From Arctopsyche grandis (Eukaryota > Arthropoda > Insecta > Trichoptera > Hydropsychidae), in contig NC_135355.1 in assembly GCF_051622035.1 (NCBI RefSeq), positions 3,410,001 to 3,474,000 on the forward strand: 64,000 nucleotides of DNA, given 5' to 3'. Positions 1-13,040 of the stretch are shown here, piece by piece (position 1 is the stretch's first letter; every line of letters starts with the position of its first letter). The notes beneath the pieces were generated by a model. It ran no database searches. It was not told where the DNA came from and was given only the letters and a program-made list of their open reading frames with translations. Made by a program: the position numbers and the translations under genes.

Positions 1-74
1 GTTACCAAACACTTTCAACACCTGTCGCCCCCTATGTGTTTTGTTTGCATAAAAAAATAGTTTGAGAACCACTG
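1..74. mobile_element. hAT-type transposon terminus, cut by the window edge
   Basis: Read on the minus strand from position 74, the sequence begins CAGTGGTTCTCAAACT, which matches the terminal inverted repeat seen in many hAT (Charlie-like) elements. Only this end is visible. The other end and any transposase lie outside the window. The next 8 bases (75-82) would be the target duplication, but the partner cannot be checked. Confidence 0.55.
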
Positions 75-130
75 AAACTCCATCTCAGAGGTGCGAAATC
101 TATGATCCATGTACAGATTTTGATAAGCAA

Positions 131-158
131 TCTAATTTGTAATTTAGAAAGACATTTT

Positions 159-189
<31 letters not shown>

Positions 190-566
190 CCTTCGTTCGT
201 AGAAATCCGTGACGTCATCGTACAAATAATTCGCTTTTTCCGATTCAAAGTTCCCGGGGGCGTAAGCGTCAGGGGCGGAGTCCTAGGGAGCGCTAAGAGC
301 GAAGCCCTAGGGGCGCAGAGGCCGAGGGCGGAGCCCTAGGGGATGCAGACGCTGGAGGTGTACATATAATTTTTTATAAGAGACTTACTATATACGTTTG
401 TTTATTCGTGACAGTCAATTTAATAAAAAAAAAACAAATGAGTATTCAAATAATTTATATAAAATAAAACTATTCAAATAAATTTAATAAAATGTTTACT
501 ATTAGATTAGTCATGTTTAAACGGTTTATATTACAAATACCAAGCGAAGCCGGGTAATACAGCTAG
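131..566 (+). mobile_element. Helitron-like element, non-autonomous
   Basis: It starts with TCTAATTTGTAATTTAGAAA and ends with AAGCGAAGCCGGG, a short linker and CTAG. It sits between a host A (130) and T (567), as expected for Helitrons (5' TC, 3' CTRR, insertion between A and T). The interior holds an ATGT microsatellite and a GC-rich block with repeated 'gcccta(g)gggg' motifs at about 255-350. The end resembles the copies at 28694, 31763 and 33704. No Rep/helicase coding is present. Confidence 0.65.
163..189. repeat. (TATG)n microsatellite
   Basis: About seven copies of a 4-bp unit lie inside the Helitron-like element. Confidence 0.9.
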
Positions 567-723
567 TTTATTATATTTTATTCAAATTTTGATGCCCCCT
601 CCTCACGTTAGACCAACAACCACGATGTTGGCCCAACATGAAGAGAGGATTAGAATAAAGTGAATCATTTCGTATAAAAAAAATTCCATTATACATTCAG
701 TAAACCAGTAACATAGTTTAGTG

Positions 724-905
724 TATAATATTAACAACTGAGGTGTCACGGGTTCGATCCCTGGTCCAGTGTTGGTGGCACGCAGTCGATCGTTTCCTAT
801 CTGAGATTGCCAAATTATATGATATCATTTTTGAAATGGTTCCTACCAAATTGGCCACCTACCCTAATTTTTTACTATTATTCATTAATTTTAATTTTAT
901 AATAA
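724..905 (+). mobile_element. tRNA-derived SINE, degraded head and body
   Basis: A B-box-like GGTTCGATCCC (750-760) is followed by the SINE body motifs 'cgatcgtttcctat' and 'ggttcct'. The A-box side is decayed and the stem-loop tail is missing. Confidence 0.6.
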
Positions 906-1733
906 TAACAATTTTTACTACAGACGATTTAACGGATAGTGCAATCCATATCGTTCTATATACATAAATATGTAAATATTACAAAAATTAAATAATAATA
1001 ATTCAATTTTAGGTAATAATTTTAACAAAATTATTACAGTTAAAACGTATACATATGTACATATATAATTTACAATTGTATTTAATTTACAAAGCATTCG
1101 GAAAATTTTAAATACTTAACACTTTCCCACCAATGAATAAAAACACATGATATTTATATATAAATATTTTTTTAAGTTAATATTTAGCCGTTTAATCCAG
1201 ACAAAATTAAGTTATAATCTTAAATGTTTTTGTTTTTATCTAAAGTTGATCATTTTCTAAATATACATAAATAGTCTGCGATATATTTTTTTAATAAAAA
1301 AATGCAACAAATGTAGTCATTCTTTTTCAATAAATTTGGTGATAATAGTGTACTATGTATGTACATAATTTAAGGGTCCCAAATCCGAATATTCGAATAA
1401 TTTTTATACGAACTTATTTTTTTCATTTTCAATCTACAGCACATTTGTTATATTTGATGTTCCAGATAATGATTCTTTTAAAATTTTAATAATATCTTGA
1501 ACTTCTTAAAACTACAAATAAATAATTTAAAGCTACTATTCGATATTCGATATTCGAATATATGTACATACATACATATGTATATATGTATTTACCTACA
1601 TATATGTAGATAACAAATAATAACTAAAAATAACTGTTTGATCTGTGTACATATATTAAGCCTGTATTGGTTAGAAAGTTTGTTTTGATTTGAGGTTATG
1701 GGTTAAACGTCATTCTGTCAGATTCACTGAACA
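906..1733. other. AT-rich stretch without recognised features
   Basis: It consists of A/T tracts and short TACATA repeats. No ORF, splice pattern or repeat family was recognised. Confidence 0.6.
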
Positions 1734-1789
1734 GTGTTGCCACCCTGCATAAAGTCCGGTGTGGCAACACCCAAGACCGTTGGCTCAGC

Positions 1790-2130
1790 AAGCCTCCACA
1801 AAACTATAAATATTTATATATTAGAGATAACGAGAACCTATAATGCAAATTTTATAAAATATAGAGTGAAAAAAGAAAAAGTTATAGGCGTTTAAATAAT
1901 TAAAATTTGACAGCGAGATGGCAGGGCGAAAAGTAATGAAACTACCGATGTGAATGATGAATGTGACAGATAAACGTCACCGTGTAATTCGATGCAGTAT
2001 TTTCAAACGTGTCTAATACGATATTTTTTCACCATCGTAATTGCAGATGATATCTTAACTTATATTGATGACCAAAATGAGCAATATGGCAAAGTATGAA
2101 AACGATCGGATAAGAGATAAGGGATATAAA
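1790..2130 (+). mobile_element. Non-autonomous DNA element carrying a transposon-like first exon (copy A)
   Basis: It is shared with 9123-9545 (-), 39850-40030 (-), 50565-50830 (+) and the right part of the element at 24205-25626 (-). The order is an AT-rich leader, 'agaaaaagttataggcg', then a short frame ending in the residues TYIDDQNEQYGK. 'gtatga' follows, a plausible splice donor, and then 'aaaacgatcggataagag'. The ATG of this copy is mutated. The leader and exon suggest decay from an autonomous transposon, which is my inference. Confidence 0.6.
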
Positions 2131-2189
2131 AAATGACCGCTTACACAAAAACCATGTGAAACGTATAAGAGGCTAGTAATAATGAAACG

Positions 2190-3809
2190 TATATGAGGTT
2201 AGTATTAATGAACAATCAGTAAACCGCTGTTTATATTAAGTATTTTTTGATAAACAAAATAATCAAGCAGTCACTGACCGCTAACATAACTTACTGATCA
2301 TTTATTGACCAAATCAAATTAAGTAAAAAATATACGTTTAGTTTTGTTTGCCGAATTGAAACCTTGTCAATTATTTTACAATTCTTTTTTAAGCAAAGTG
2401 GTAAAATTAAATAATATAAAAGTAATAAATAGCATACTATATTATTGTTATATCATTAAACTTTATGAGTATGGCAAATTTTGCGCAAAAAATTTAAGTT
2501 TGAGAAAAAAAAGTTTATATCCATCAGCAATTTAAAAATATATATAGAGACTTTTATATTTGTATGTATATATATATTAGATTTTCTATGAAATCTCAAA
2601 AATGGGAAAACCCCACTCGTATCTGTTTATAATATGTACATTATGAGGACCACATGTACATAATATACAGACGATGCACCAAATATGACAATTATATTAT
2701 ATAAATCACGCCTATGATAATAACTCACGTTACAATCAATTAATACTCGTTTTAGAATTAAAATGGAATAATAAATCTTTTCGAATGAGTTATCCTACAT
2801 ATTTATTTATATATCGACAATAAAAGTCATCCGTTGATTTAACGCTGTTATTGAGCTCTGAACTGAGTTTACTTATTGTGCTTACTGTGAATCATATAAT
2901 AACATGCACTTTCATTTCTATGGTAGTTGTTTGTTCTTTTTTTTTATTGTCATCTTACACAAACGTTCAGCAGGACTTGGCTCACCATTCCCGGACATAT
3001 ACGTGTGCCTATAATAGATTGGCAAGTTTAATTCTAAACAGAGACAAGCCCAATACTGTATATCCGTTTCGGCAGGCGATCATGCGCGTAACGACACGAA
3101 GATAATACACATCAAAAGCGCAATTGTACTAAACGTTGATTCTCAAAGTTTTCTGATCAAATCATCAATCAAATCCCATATAAAAAAAATGATTTATTTA
3201 TATAAGAAAGATTGATAGATAAAGTATCTTTTTCTTTTTTGGAAACCCGTTTTTGCGGAAATTGGATGTCACCATTGAACTCATTATTTCACTATCTTAT
3301 ATAGACCGTAGGGTTTTTAACCCTAAGAGTGCATTGAAATTTATTTAGAGCGATTGCATGCGTTGAATATTTATCATGTTGATTGCATTCGATCGGTCGT
3401 TGTTTACAATGCAGCGCAACGCATCTCGAGCGGCGAACATCAACTTGCACTTTTTCATCTCTGTTTACACGATAATACACGGTTAATGACTGTTGATTTA
3501 TTTGATTAAATGGGTCAATGATCAGTAGTATTGTGATGTATTGTAATCTATTCTACTCGGGCGGTTGAAAGTTGGAAACAAAAGTAAAAAGTATAACTCA
3601 TTCAAACAATGTTAAAGTTTTCGATTGATTGAAAAAAGTAAGAAAATAAGGAAGTTCAGGATTATAAATTACAATTTATATATTACCTCTTTCAAAACCA
3701 TGATATATCATACTAAATTTGTTGATTCTTAATAGATTTTCATAGCTGACAAGCATCTGAACACACGTTCATCTTTATATATGTATGTACCATACAGTTT
3801 ACGTGCATA
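2190..3809. other. Unique AT-rich DNA, nothing recognised
   Basis: Short chance ORFs of up to 84 codons were seen on both strands. None has a recognisable protein motif or flanking splice signals. Confidence 0.5.
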
Positions 3810-3990
3810 TAATTAGCCCGGCGTTACTCGAGTGTGTGAATGTTGGAATGAAGGTAGTACAAGTATGCAGTCTAATTCATAACATCGTTAGGTAGTAGAT
3901 TGAATTTGAAGGTTCTAAATTAAAAACTGTAAGTTTGCATAGCAAACAAGCAAACATTCGTCTTTCAAACAGATTACATAAAAACGCGAT
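3810..3990 (+). repeat. Dispersed repeat headed by CCCGGCGTTRCTCG
   Basis: It is similar to 20858-21060. Both copies start with 'ttagcccggcgttactcg' or 'attacccggcgttgctcgg' and later share 'aaaactgtaagtttgcat' with substitutions. This arthropod repeat resembles the ends of Helitron or RTE-type elements. The class is unresolved. Confidence 0.5.
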
Positions 3991-6900
3991 GAGTTTGTTT
4001 CTGTCAAATTTGACCGCATAACTTTTTCTACGCGAAGATTAATTTTATTTTTATTTACGAATATTATAAATATTTTTACATGTCGTGATGTTTTTAAAAT
4101 CTCACACTTATACAGCGTTGATTTAAATATTGTGCGTGTAATTTAAACGTTTCGTATATATATTTTTTAATATTTGAACTTGACTTAAATATTTACCGTA
4201 TTCGATGTGCCAAATGCGGTTTAATTTTTATATTATCTCTGTACCTATACAATAGATGACGTTTTATGGTCATGAGAAAATCTAACCTGGATATGTTGAA
4301 TAAACCCAGAATCGATCATTTATCACATTTCCATGATTTCTTTTTAAATAAAATTTTGTGTTTTGGAGATAATTCGAGGACCATTAATCTTATCACGGCA
4401 AATATTTCAATCATTGAATGAAATTCTAATGATTACGTTTCAAAAATTTTCAGTGAACCGAAAATTATACCTACCCTTATAGTTGTAATCTTTTAAAAAA
4501 AAATTAATACAATTATCTCCGAAACTGCTTAATGGATGGGCTTTAACTTTTTGACATGTAACAGATGTGATGAATTTCACACACTATTATCTTTCAAATA
4601 TTTTTACCTCAATTAGAAGTAGTACTTTTTTGTATTAAAATTTCGAGGTTTTTTATGTTCTTCTACTAAATTTTTCAGCGTATTGAACTGAAATTCCATC
4701 CCTATAAGTTATAACACAATATCAAATAGCAGAATAAATTTAGTGAAGATCTGTCAACCAAAAGTGGCAGTTCACTCTTGCACATTTTTTCTTCTACATT
4801 TTTTTTCGACCTTTCATATATGTGTTATCTTCATAAAAAAAATACAGTATAATCCTTGTATCAATTTCATGTAAATAAAAAATTTTCAACATATTTGATA
4901 AACTGAAAGTGAGATTTATTTCCTTCAGAAAAGTCGAAGATATTATTACCATTTGATTTTTGCATACTACTGAAAGTTTTAATCGTATTGTTTATTTCAT
5001 ATGTCGTTTGTAGTTTTTCTTTTTTTTTTCATCGGTGATTTGGAGGTTAATTGTTTGAGTATTGATTGATTTAATCGATGTTTGGGTGTGTGTGTGTTTA
5101 AGGTGGTTTATCTTTAGATTATAACGGACCGCGGTTATATTGAGCGGACCACCGAGTAAATAATTGGCCAATGGTTTACAATGGGTACAGATCCACACAC
5201 AGCCACGTGTACAATGGGACGATAGAGAGCGAGAGAGAAAGAGGGATAGAGAGGAGAGAAGGGAGGCAGGGATTTGACATGCCCCGATTCAATTAACTGA
5301 TCAAAGTCAAACATAAAATATATTTTCGGTTTATTTACAAATACGCGCCCCACGGCGCGGCTCGAACTCGTAGACGAAAATGATTTATTGCCGGACCGTA
5401 AAATTTGTTTTACAACTCGGAAAAACTTTATAGAACGATCAAAATATAATACATACGCGCGTGTGCGTAAGTGTGCATTTCTCGTACGTATATACACATA
5501 CGTACATACATACATATATAAAAGAAAAAAAATGATGTGTGATTTTCCCCGACGGAGATTTTTCTAAATCGCGCCCGCGATCTTATTTTAATCGAACCGA
5601 TGCGATGGTGGTCAGTGAACTTTTCCAGCTTGTGTGTGTGTGTGTGTGCTGAAAATAATAATAAAAAAAGGAAATTGGTTTATTTCCGATGCGAGTCGCG
5701 TTATGAGAGTCAAACTTAAAATATTGTAACGTGTTTGTATAATCGGGTGAGGAGCGTGAAGGTGCACCGGAAACGCGTGGAAAATCTGTATAGTTTCGAA
5801 AGTTTTTGATTTAGTTTTTTTCATTTTTTTGCCAGTATATTCCTGTCTAATGTGACGTTGAAACATTCGTGTTTATATATCGCATCTAGGAATTTCAATA
5901 CCGGTACTACTCATATCGGTTTTGGGGGCAAGAATCGACTCTCGGTATGTACTACAACTGATAGTACCGAAATATATTTACTCTCCAATATCGTTATTTA
6001 ATTCATCTCCAGTTTCTTTATTCATATTTCAATCCAAAATAAGATGATATGAACTTTCAATGAAACTATGGCGTATTGAATTAAGAGATTATAAATCGTA
6101 TTAAAAGAATTATTTCATTATTTTTTCCATAATCCAAATGGACAATGCAAGTTAGTCGTCATTTTTTTACTAATCGATACAATTTACTGTGCTTTTTTCT
6201 TAAATAAAATAATACCAACATTGTCGGTAGTAGGAAAATAACTTTCGTTAATACCGGTAGTGATATATGACGTTATATTTTAAATCAATTTTTTTAATCG
6301 CGTCCTTATAGAACGCGATGATAATGATTCTGTACGACCTAATTATGTACATATTTTGAAGATTCACTATTTAAAGTTAGCTTTATTTCAATTGTATATT
6401 TTTTTGTCTTTTATTTTCTACGATTGTAAAATTTTAATGTGTGTTTTTGGATATAAATTGATACGAGATTTAAAAATTAAAGAAAAAAATTAAAATTTTA
6501 TTGCCTAAAAATTAATGACACATTATTTTTAAATGTTACTGATATTTTTGAAATATATCTAGGAATATAATAAACAAAACTAGGAATATATCACTACATT
6601 ACTTGCGTATTTAAATCAAATTGTGAATTTATCATAATTGTGCTCTCAAGACGCAATATTTGCATTATGATAAGTAAAATCAAAATTTTTCGAATTGTCC
6701 CGAATATTTCTCGTCCCTCTCCGAAAATAAAAGTATGGAAATAGATTTGATCAAAAACTAACCTCTGTAAATAAAAGTATTTATGATTCAATTTGATGAA
6801 TTTGTAAGATTTTAACAGACTGAGAACGATCAATCTGAATCATCTGAAAAATTTTACTAGAAGTAAAACTATTTACAAAAATGAATATATTTTAATTAAT

Positions 6901-8467
6901 TTCAAGAAACTTATATTGTTAAAATAAAATGTTTTAAACATAAGAATTCAAATTCAAACATAACAATTGAATTTTCTTAAATTTTATTAGCAAAATAATA
7001 AAAGAAAAAATTATTTTAAATTTCACTAATTCAGACGAAAAATTATTCAAATTCAAAACTCTTATTGTAAGTTTAGGCACTTAGTCAAAATCTTATCTTA
7101 CTAAGATTTCTATTGAGATGAATTAAATTTTGAACTTTCCTTTTGTTCAATCCTATCTATATTTACATAAGGAATATTATAAAAATTAAAAAAAAAACAA
7201 TAGAAAAATAGAATATTTTATAAATTACAAAATGAGCATGTATTGAATTTATTATCCGACCATTCGTTTATTATTTGTCGGAGAAATACATGCAGATTAT
7301 GCAACATTGATTTTGCTAAAAATTGACATTTTTAATCGTCATCATTTGAGTCATTCACCCGACCAAATGAGCAACCGAAGAACACGCGACGAACCGTGGC
7401 CGATTTTTTTTTTTAGTTTAATTATTTTTCAACATTATTTACCCGCACACATAAACACTGAATAAGTGTGCCATTGTTTGAACAGAGATTTAGAGGATTG
7501 AACCCGTCGTCGTCGGTTACCAGGCGAACGATTGAAGAGATCTGTGTTTAGTCTCAGTTTGTGCCAAACGTAAATAAATGAACAAATTTAAAAATAAAAT
7601 TTGATTTTTAAAACGCACGCTGCGCGTCTTAATCACTTTCCCGCTTTTCGCGATTTTTCCGTTTTCCCACACTTCCATTCACACTAGCGATTGTATGTGT
7701 GTGTGCACACGGCAATAAAGTAATTAATGAAGCCATAAATAGCCATGGCAAAACAAACGAGCAGTCGCGGAAGAGCTAAATCTGTCGTTTGCCATTAATA
7801 AGCCACGTCTAGACTTAATATAATATGCGAGTCGGTGAATGACATATTTGAACGCATCTTACAAGCGATCAACACGCACTTTTCACAACTTAAATTGGTC
7901 TATAAAAGCACCAAGACTCTTCTGGTTCATCAACCGCTTCGATTACATACGACAATATGAGTATTAAATATGTGTCTGCATTGTTAACGATGCAACGCGC
8001 TGTGTGCATGTTCATTCCAATCTCTCTATGAAAATTTAAATGTATAAAAAGTAAACATAAATACATATATCGAAGATTGTAAAAACGATCCGTCAAATTA
8101 TTTATTATGACATCGTAAATCAAATGAGTCAAAGTTGTACTATATTGCCTATGATAAATGGGTCAGCTTAAAGTGTCAATAAATGTATTATATATAATTT
8201 GTTTAGTGCTGATAATCACGCGAACTCCTTGTAGATTTTGTGTTATATTATTGTCTGTTCCATGCTATGAAGGGAAGACTAAAACAGACGATTTTAAATT
8301 AACGTAGAGTTACGTACGCTCTATCTTAAGAATTCTTACGGAAATGAAAATAGCAGAGTTGCCATTTTAAAAAGTCTTCATTTATTTCATGATTGTAGCC
8401 TCTATATAGTAAATTTCCTTTGAAAACATTAAAAATATCATCATCAATGGGACTGATACATTTTTTT
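3991..8467. other. Long stretch without recognised genes or repeats
   Basis: It is mostly AT-rich. Two slightly GC-richer segments, 5100-5800 and 7370-7810, contain (GT)n tracts (about 5084-5098 and 5630-5648). A 126-codon minus-strand frame at 5135-5515 has no recognisable domain and is probably chance. Confidence 0.5.
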
Positions 8468-9115
8468 TGCTTAACTTTGATGCAATGTTGCGAACCTGGG
8501 TGTTAATCACCAGGTCAAATAATCATCACAAAGTATTATATAAGTATTATTGCTCTGCGAGAGATAATCATGTATTTAAATCGATTATAAAGGAGACATA
8601 TGTTTTATTTGTCATATAAAATATCATAAATTTGATGCAATATTGCGAACTGGCTGTAAATAATTATTATTGTTACAAATTATCATTCTTGCTCTATTTA
8701 ATTCAATAAATATTATTGCTATGCGAAAAATAATGTTGGATTTCAATTGATACGAAGGCGACATACATTTTTTGACATATAAAATTTCATACATATGTAC
8801 ATATATTGTCCACATGAATTTGACGCAATATTGCGAACTGGCTGTAAATAATTATTATTATAATAAAGCGTCATTCTTTCTTTATCCAATTATTAAAATA
8901 TCATTACCATGCGTGAGATAATCTTTGACTTAAATCGATTTTAAAGGCGACATATATTAACTATACATTTTCATCAAATAACATACAATTTTAAACATTT
9001 AACAAAATACTGCGGACTGACTGTAAATCACAAGGCTAACGTAATTTTAATTGTAAAAATCCTTATTCTTGATAAAGGTATATTCAATGATATAAATATT
9101 TTTTCGATAACTGTC
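8468..9115. repeat. Diverged tandem repeat, about 155-190 bp x 3.7
   Basis: Successive units begin near 8474, 8631, 8818 and 8994 with variants of 'tttgatgcaatattgcgaac'. They go on to a 'ctgtaaat' motif, 'attattgctatgcga' and 'aaaggcgacatat'. The last unit is incomplete. Unit length varies through small indels. No coding frame spans the units. Confidence 0.8.
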
Positions 9116-9122
9116 ACTTTTT

Positions 9123-9545
9123 ACAAACCTCCTTTTAGCTTCACTTACGAAAAAATTCTGTAAAAAATTTTCCTCTTATCCGATCGTTTTTATACTTTGC
9201 CATATTGCTCATTTTGGTCATCAATATAAGTAAATGGATCCTCCGCCATTATGATGGTGCAAAAATATCGCGTTAGACGCGTTTGAAACTTCTCCCACGA
9301 AAAAGTGCCTGACGTTTATCCAGCGTTTGTTTAGACTCTTCTCACTTTTCGCCATGTCAGATTTCAATTGTTTAAACGCCTATAACTTTTTCTTTTTTTA
9401 CTCTATATTTTATAAAATTTGCTTTAAAGGTTCTCATTATCTCTCATATATAAATATTTATAGTTTTAACTCTCATTACGTCAAAATGTTGCGTGACGTC
9501 AGAGTGCGCGCCCTCTTAACAAACTGACATTGCCATCGCCCCAAG
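9123..9545 (-). mobile_element. Non-autonomous DNA element with a transposon-like first exon (copy B)
   Basis: This is the most complete leader plus exon of the family. On the minus strand an AT-rich leader ('actataaatatttatatat') and 'gttataggcg' precede an ATG frame reading MAEDPFTYIDDQNEQYGK. A GTAT donor-like site follows directly, with 'aaaacgatcggataagagg' after it. The exon sits at about 9200-9255. Confidence 0.65.
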
Positions 9546-10504
9546 ACGATTATTTGATAATTTATTATTTCAATTAAAGCTTAAAGAATCACTAGTGGTG
9601 TCAGTTATATAAAAAATTGTCACGTATTTTGCATTCGTCGATCTGTTTGACTTTGAATGTCGATGGCGCGCTTAAGACGCATCGTCGGCTCGTCCGGCCC
9701 TCGCGAGCTTCCTCCGATAAAATATTAGAGATTCCACGGAATCGTGTGTGTAAATTGAGATGAATAGAGATGGAAAGAGTGAGGGGACATAAACCGATGA
9801 AAAAAACGGTGGCTCGCGAGGTGCTCTCGTTAATTTATTTTGCCTGTAGGCGCTCCTGAGTCATGGCGTCGTCTACAAATACTCGTCTCGGCGACTGTGA
9901 TTCAGACGCGGCCATCCGAAATAGAAGTCCACCAGCTGGGCACCTCGTTTAACCCTCGTACGACCATTAAAATGGATCTTAATACCCCAAAAACTGTATC
10001 GAAAGCGTCAAAGACCATATAAGCATCGAAATCCTTGGAACAAACCCCCCCTAGGCTGACCTATAGTTGGGTTTCAACAGCTAGACTAACACACACTACG
10101 ATTCCTCGATTTTCTTTCGATATGCTTTCCTTTAATTCAAAAATTTATATCATCGAATATGAAAACGTTCTGTATATTATACGAATCAAAAACATATTTA
10201 AAATATTCAAGACAAGGGCCAAAAGTTCAAGTTCATTATAAGAGAGTGTGAAGCAACGATGATACGTTTGCTTTTCTTTGAGGAAAATTCAAGCTTCACG
10301 TTTGAAAGATTTAAATTTTCAAAGATATTTTTATGTAAATTCAAAATAAACAAATTTGTGTGATCGTTTATATCTTATATATTTATGTATCGTAATGATT
10401 GTTTATAATCGTAAAAAAGATGAAATGTTATCATGTTGTGTTGGATTAATCGGTCGCTTATTTTATTACGAGTTGATAATACTGTCGTGAAATGTTTTAT
10501 TATA
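9546..10504. other. Unique DNA with a GC-richer block at 9640-9870
   Basis: No recognisable protein, RNA or repeat was found. The block contains 'gatggcgcgcttaagacgc' and 'cgtccggccctcgcgagc'. Its composition differs from its neighbours, but its function is unknown. Confidence 0.4.
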
Positions 10505-10506
10505 TA

Positions 10507-10744
10507 ATTTGATCATCATATTTGAAAGTCCAATTTTCAGTTTCAACAACAATATTTCTGTTTGCCTAAATTCACAAATTGTTATCGCTTCTTTTATTTC
10601 GATATGTTCAGAATCTCGGAAAAGCAGAATAAACGTATTAGAACCACCAGTAGTTTGAAATTTTATTAAATTTGTTTAACATTATATTTAATGAAATAAA
10701 GTGGACTTATAACTCTTTCAAACATAATGGCTCAATTATGGTGT
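10507..10744 (+). mobile_element. MITE family M2, copy 1
   Basis: Homologous to 13389-13616 (+) and 17439-17685 (-). The copies share 'atatttgaaagt', 'ccaattttcagtt', 'attcacaaattrttatc' and 'ttcgatatgt', and end with 'ctttcaaacataatggctc'. The termini are inverted versions of each other (see 13389-13616). No coding capacity. Confidence 0.6.
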
Positions 10745-11031
10745 CATATTATATGAAATAATCATAAATTATTATCAGTCATTTCATTTCATTTAAATTT
10801 ACAAAATATTATGGAAGTACTTTTTAGAGTGAACGATAACAAATCTTATTTTTCACCGAAAAGATATCCCACTTTCAACATAATTGGCACATACATACAT
10901 ACATATAGTAAGAGAAAACTGTCTTCTTCTCAATATTTACCTAATTTTTCTAATCGTCTAGTTAGAATCTATAGGTAGAAAAATTTTCCACATACAAACT
11001 TTTGAGGCTCAGTAATAGCTTTTGAGGTTCA

Positions 11032-11490
11032 AACCAGCAGCATGGACTAGTGGTTATGTATATGCTTTCGAGCAGAGTGGTCACGGTTCGATTCCCACTA
11101 GTAGCCGCTGCTCAGACCTTGGTTTGTGTCTGCAAGTCGATCATTTCCTATTAAATTTTGCCAATTTATCTAATTTTCATTGTACCGGTTTATCCCATTT
11201 ATCGCAATTTGCGACTTTTTCCAAATGGCGCTGATTCAAATAAAAATACTGCAAATATATCCATAAATGTCTCGCAAATTTTGAGTTCCTCAGCATTTAT
11301 ATAAAAAAAATGCTCCGAAAATGTAAGTTTATAAAAAGATTTTTCCATACATGTCTATATGATGTTTGGTAAATTATTCTAAGAATTGAATGTATATCGA
11401 TGTTTATTATTTGGCGCATTGAAGTTTACCTGCTAAGCCTTCTTGGTATTGTATATATATGTATATAAAATAAAAACAGTAATGTTACTA
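11032..11490 (+). mobile_element. tRNA-derived SINE, near full length
   Basis: The head has an A-box-like 'ggactagtggtta' and a B box, GGTTCGATTCCC. The body motifs 'cagaccttggtttgtg' and 'gtcgatcatttcctat' follow. A decayed stem-loop tail ('ggcgcattgaagtttacctg', 'aagccttcttggt') and an ATAAAATAAAAA end complete it. The head differs from copies at 53164 and 56506, so the family has several head types. Confidence 0.85.
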
Positions 11491-12569
11491 CATACTATCA
11501 AAGTAAAGATCAAACAGCTGATACCGTTCCAATAATTTCAAATTTCTTTTTTCACTCTAACACATCAAAACCAATTGCAAAACATCGATAAAATACAAAC
11601 AAACACGCAAAAAAATATAGGGAAAAAATTTATCTACAGTCGCACGTCACAAGATAAGGTCCAAGCTTGCATGCGACAAGTTAAATCTCGAACAATTGAC
11701 ATAATTTATTATAACATTTTTATAACCGAATTCATTAACGACGCAGCCTTTAATTAATGACCCAATAAAGGTACGGACGTTCAAATTTTTATATTATTTT
11801 TACACCGATACTTAGAAACACGTCGCTCTAATTAAGCGACCGAGGTCCATCGTCGTAACTTTCGCAAATCGACAGCACCTCGTGAGTGTGTTTATGCACA
11901 TATGTATGTATGTATACACACACACACATGTGCGAATCTATTATTCGGGCCATCCTCGTGTGCACTTTTTTATTTATTTTTTATTATTATTGTGGGTCCC
12001 CAAGGCAAAGGCGCCGCCCACGACCGGTCACACACACAAAAGGGCCCCCGAAGTGGACCGAGCCATTCGGCATTTATGTAAATTGAGGAATTTCAGCAAT
12101 TTCGACGTATAAAAAATAAAGGGGTAACGGTGCAGCCGTATTGCCGACTTTTCGGCGGTCCATCTCCGAGATGGAGAAGTGCATCTTGCAACTTGCACCG
12201 TCTTTTGACCAAATTAACTCGTTACACGCGCCGCATTAAAATCGCACACGCGAGAGTGGACAATTGGAATGGATGACTTGTCGCCCTATTTCCATTTGAG
12301 TGTTGTGTTTTTAAATTATATACATACATACGTACATGTTTCTTGTTCGTGATGTATCGTAAGGTCAGTGTCGAGCTTTGGATTTATCGAAAGTGGTTGA
12401 TTACCTTTTGAAGCTGGTACAACAAGTTGATCTGTCGTTTTGAACTCAATTATACGAGAACATTCATTTTCACTATCATATTTCTATGATAAAACCGCAC
12501 AGAAAAATACGAACGCGAAAGAAATCGCACGCCAAACAATGCACATGAAAACATGTCCTTATCATTATT
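11491..12569. other. Unique DNA with a GC-richer block at 11840-12290
   Basis: The block contains 'gtcgccctatttcc', 'aaggcgccgcccacgacc' and 'gccgacttttcggcgg'. It also has a (CA)n tract near 11915. No exon or repeat relationship was seen, so it is a candidate regulatory segment only because of its composition and lack of transposons. Confidence 0.4.
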
Positions 12570-13040
12570 TTTTTTAATTTTTAAAATCCTTATTATTATT
12601 ACTATATCATGTTCACAATACATCTCATATATATTTTAATAGCTACTGATCTACTGATAATTTTCTATTTTACAATTTTAATTTAATTTGTTAATAATCA
12701 TATTATTATATTATTCTAATGCTAATGTACAGTATAATAGGAAAAAGAGCTCAAAAACCCATTTAAAATTTTTATAAATGCTCATAATACATCTAATACA
12801 TAATATTAATTAAAAACTGTATAAAATCGACGATCTAATGCATATTGTGTTTAGGTAATCTGTGTTTATACCTGAAGGGTATAGATATTTTGTTGTAATC
12901 ACCGAGACTCTTCACAAGTATGTTAGTATGGTTATTAGTGATTCTGTCATATAATCTACTGGTTAGTTTGTTAGTAATGTCTGTAACTAACGGAATATTA
13001 TTTATGGCATGCAGTTTTTTCAAGTTAGTATACATGGGTG
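12570..13040 (-). pseudogene. Jockey-like LINE 3' end (ORF2 C-terminus and 3' UTR), copy 1
   Basis: The minus-strand frame 13035-12835 ends in residues such as LHAINNIPLVTDI and YKHRLPKHN, the style of a Jockey-clade reverse-transcriptase C-terminus. A 3' UTR of about 260 bp runs to an A-rich end near 12570. The same segment recurs at 29890-30360 (-), and its UTR recurs at 56090-56325 (+). All are 5'-truncated. Confidence 0.65.

Noticed and set aside
5135..5515. 126-codon minus-strand ORF
   Set aside because: Begins in TACATA microsatellite sequence and has no domain.
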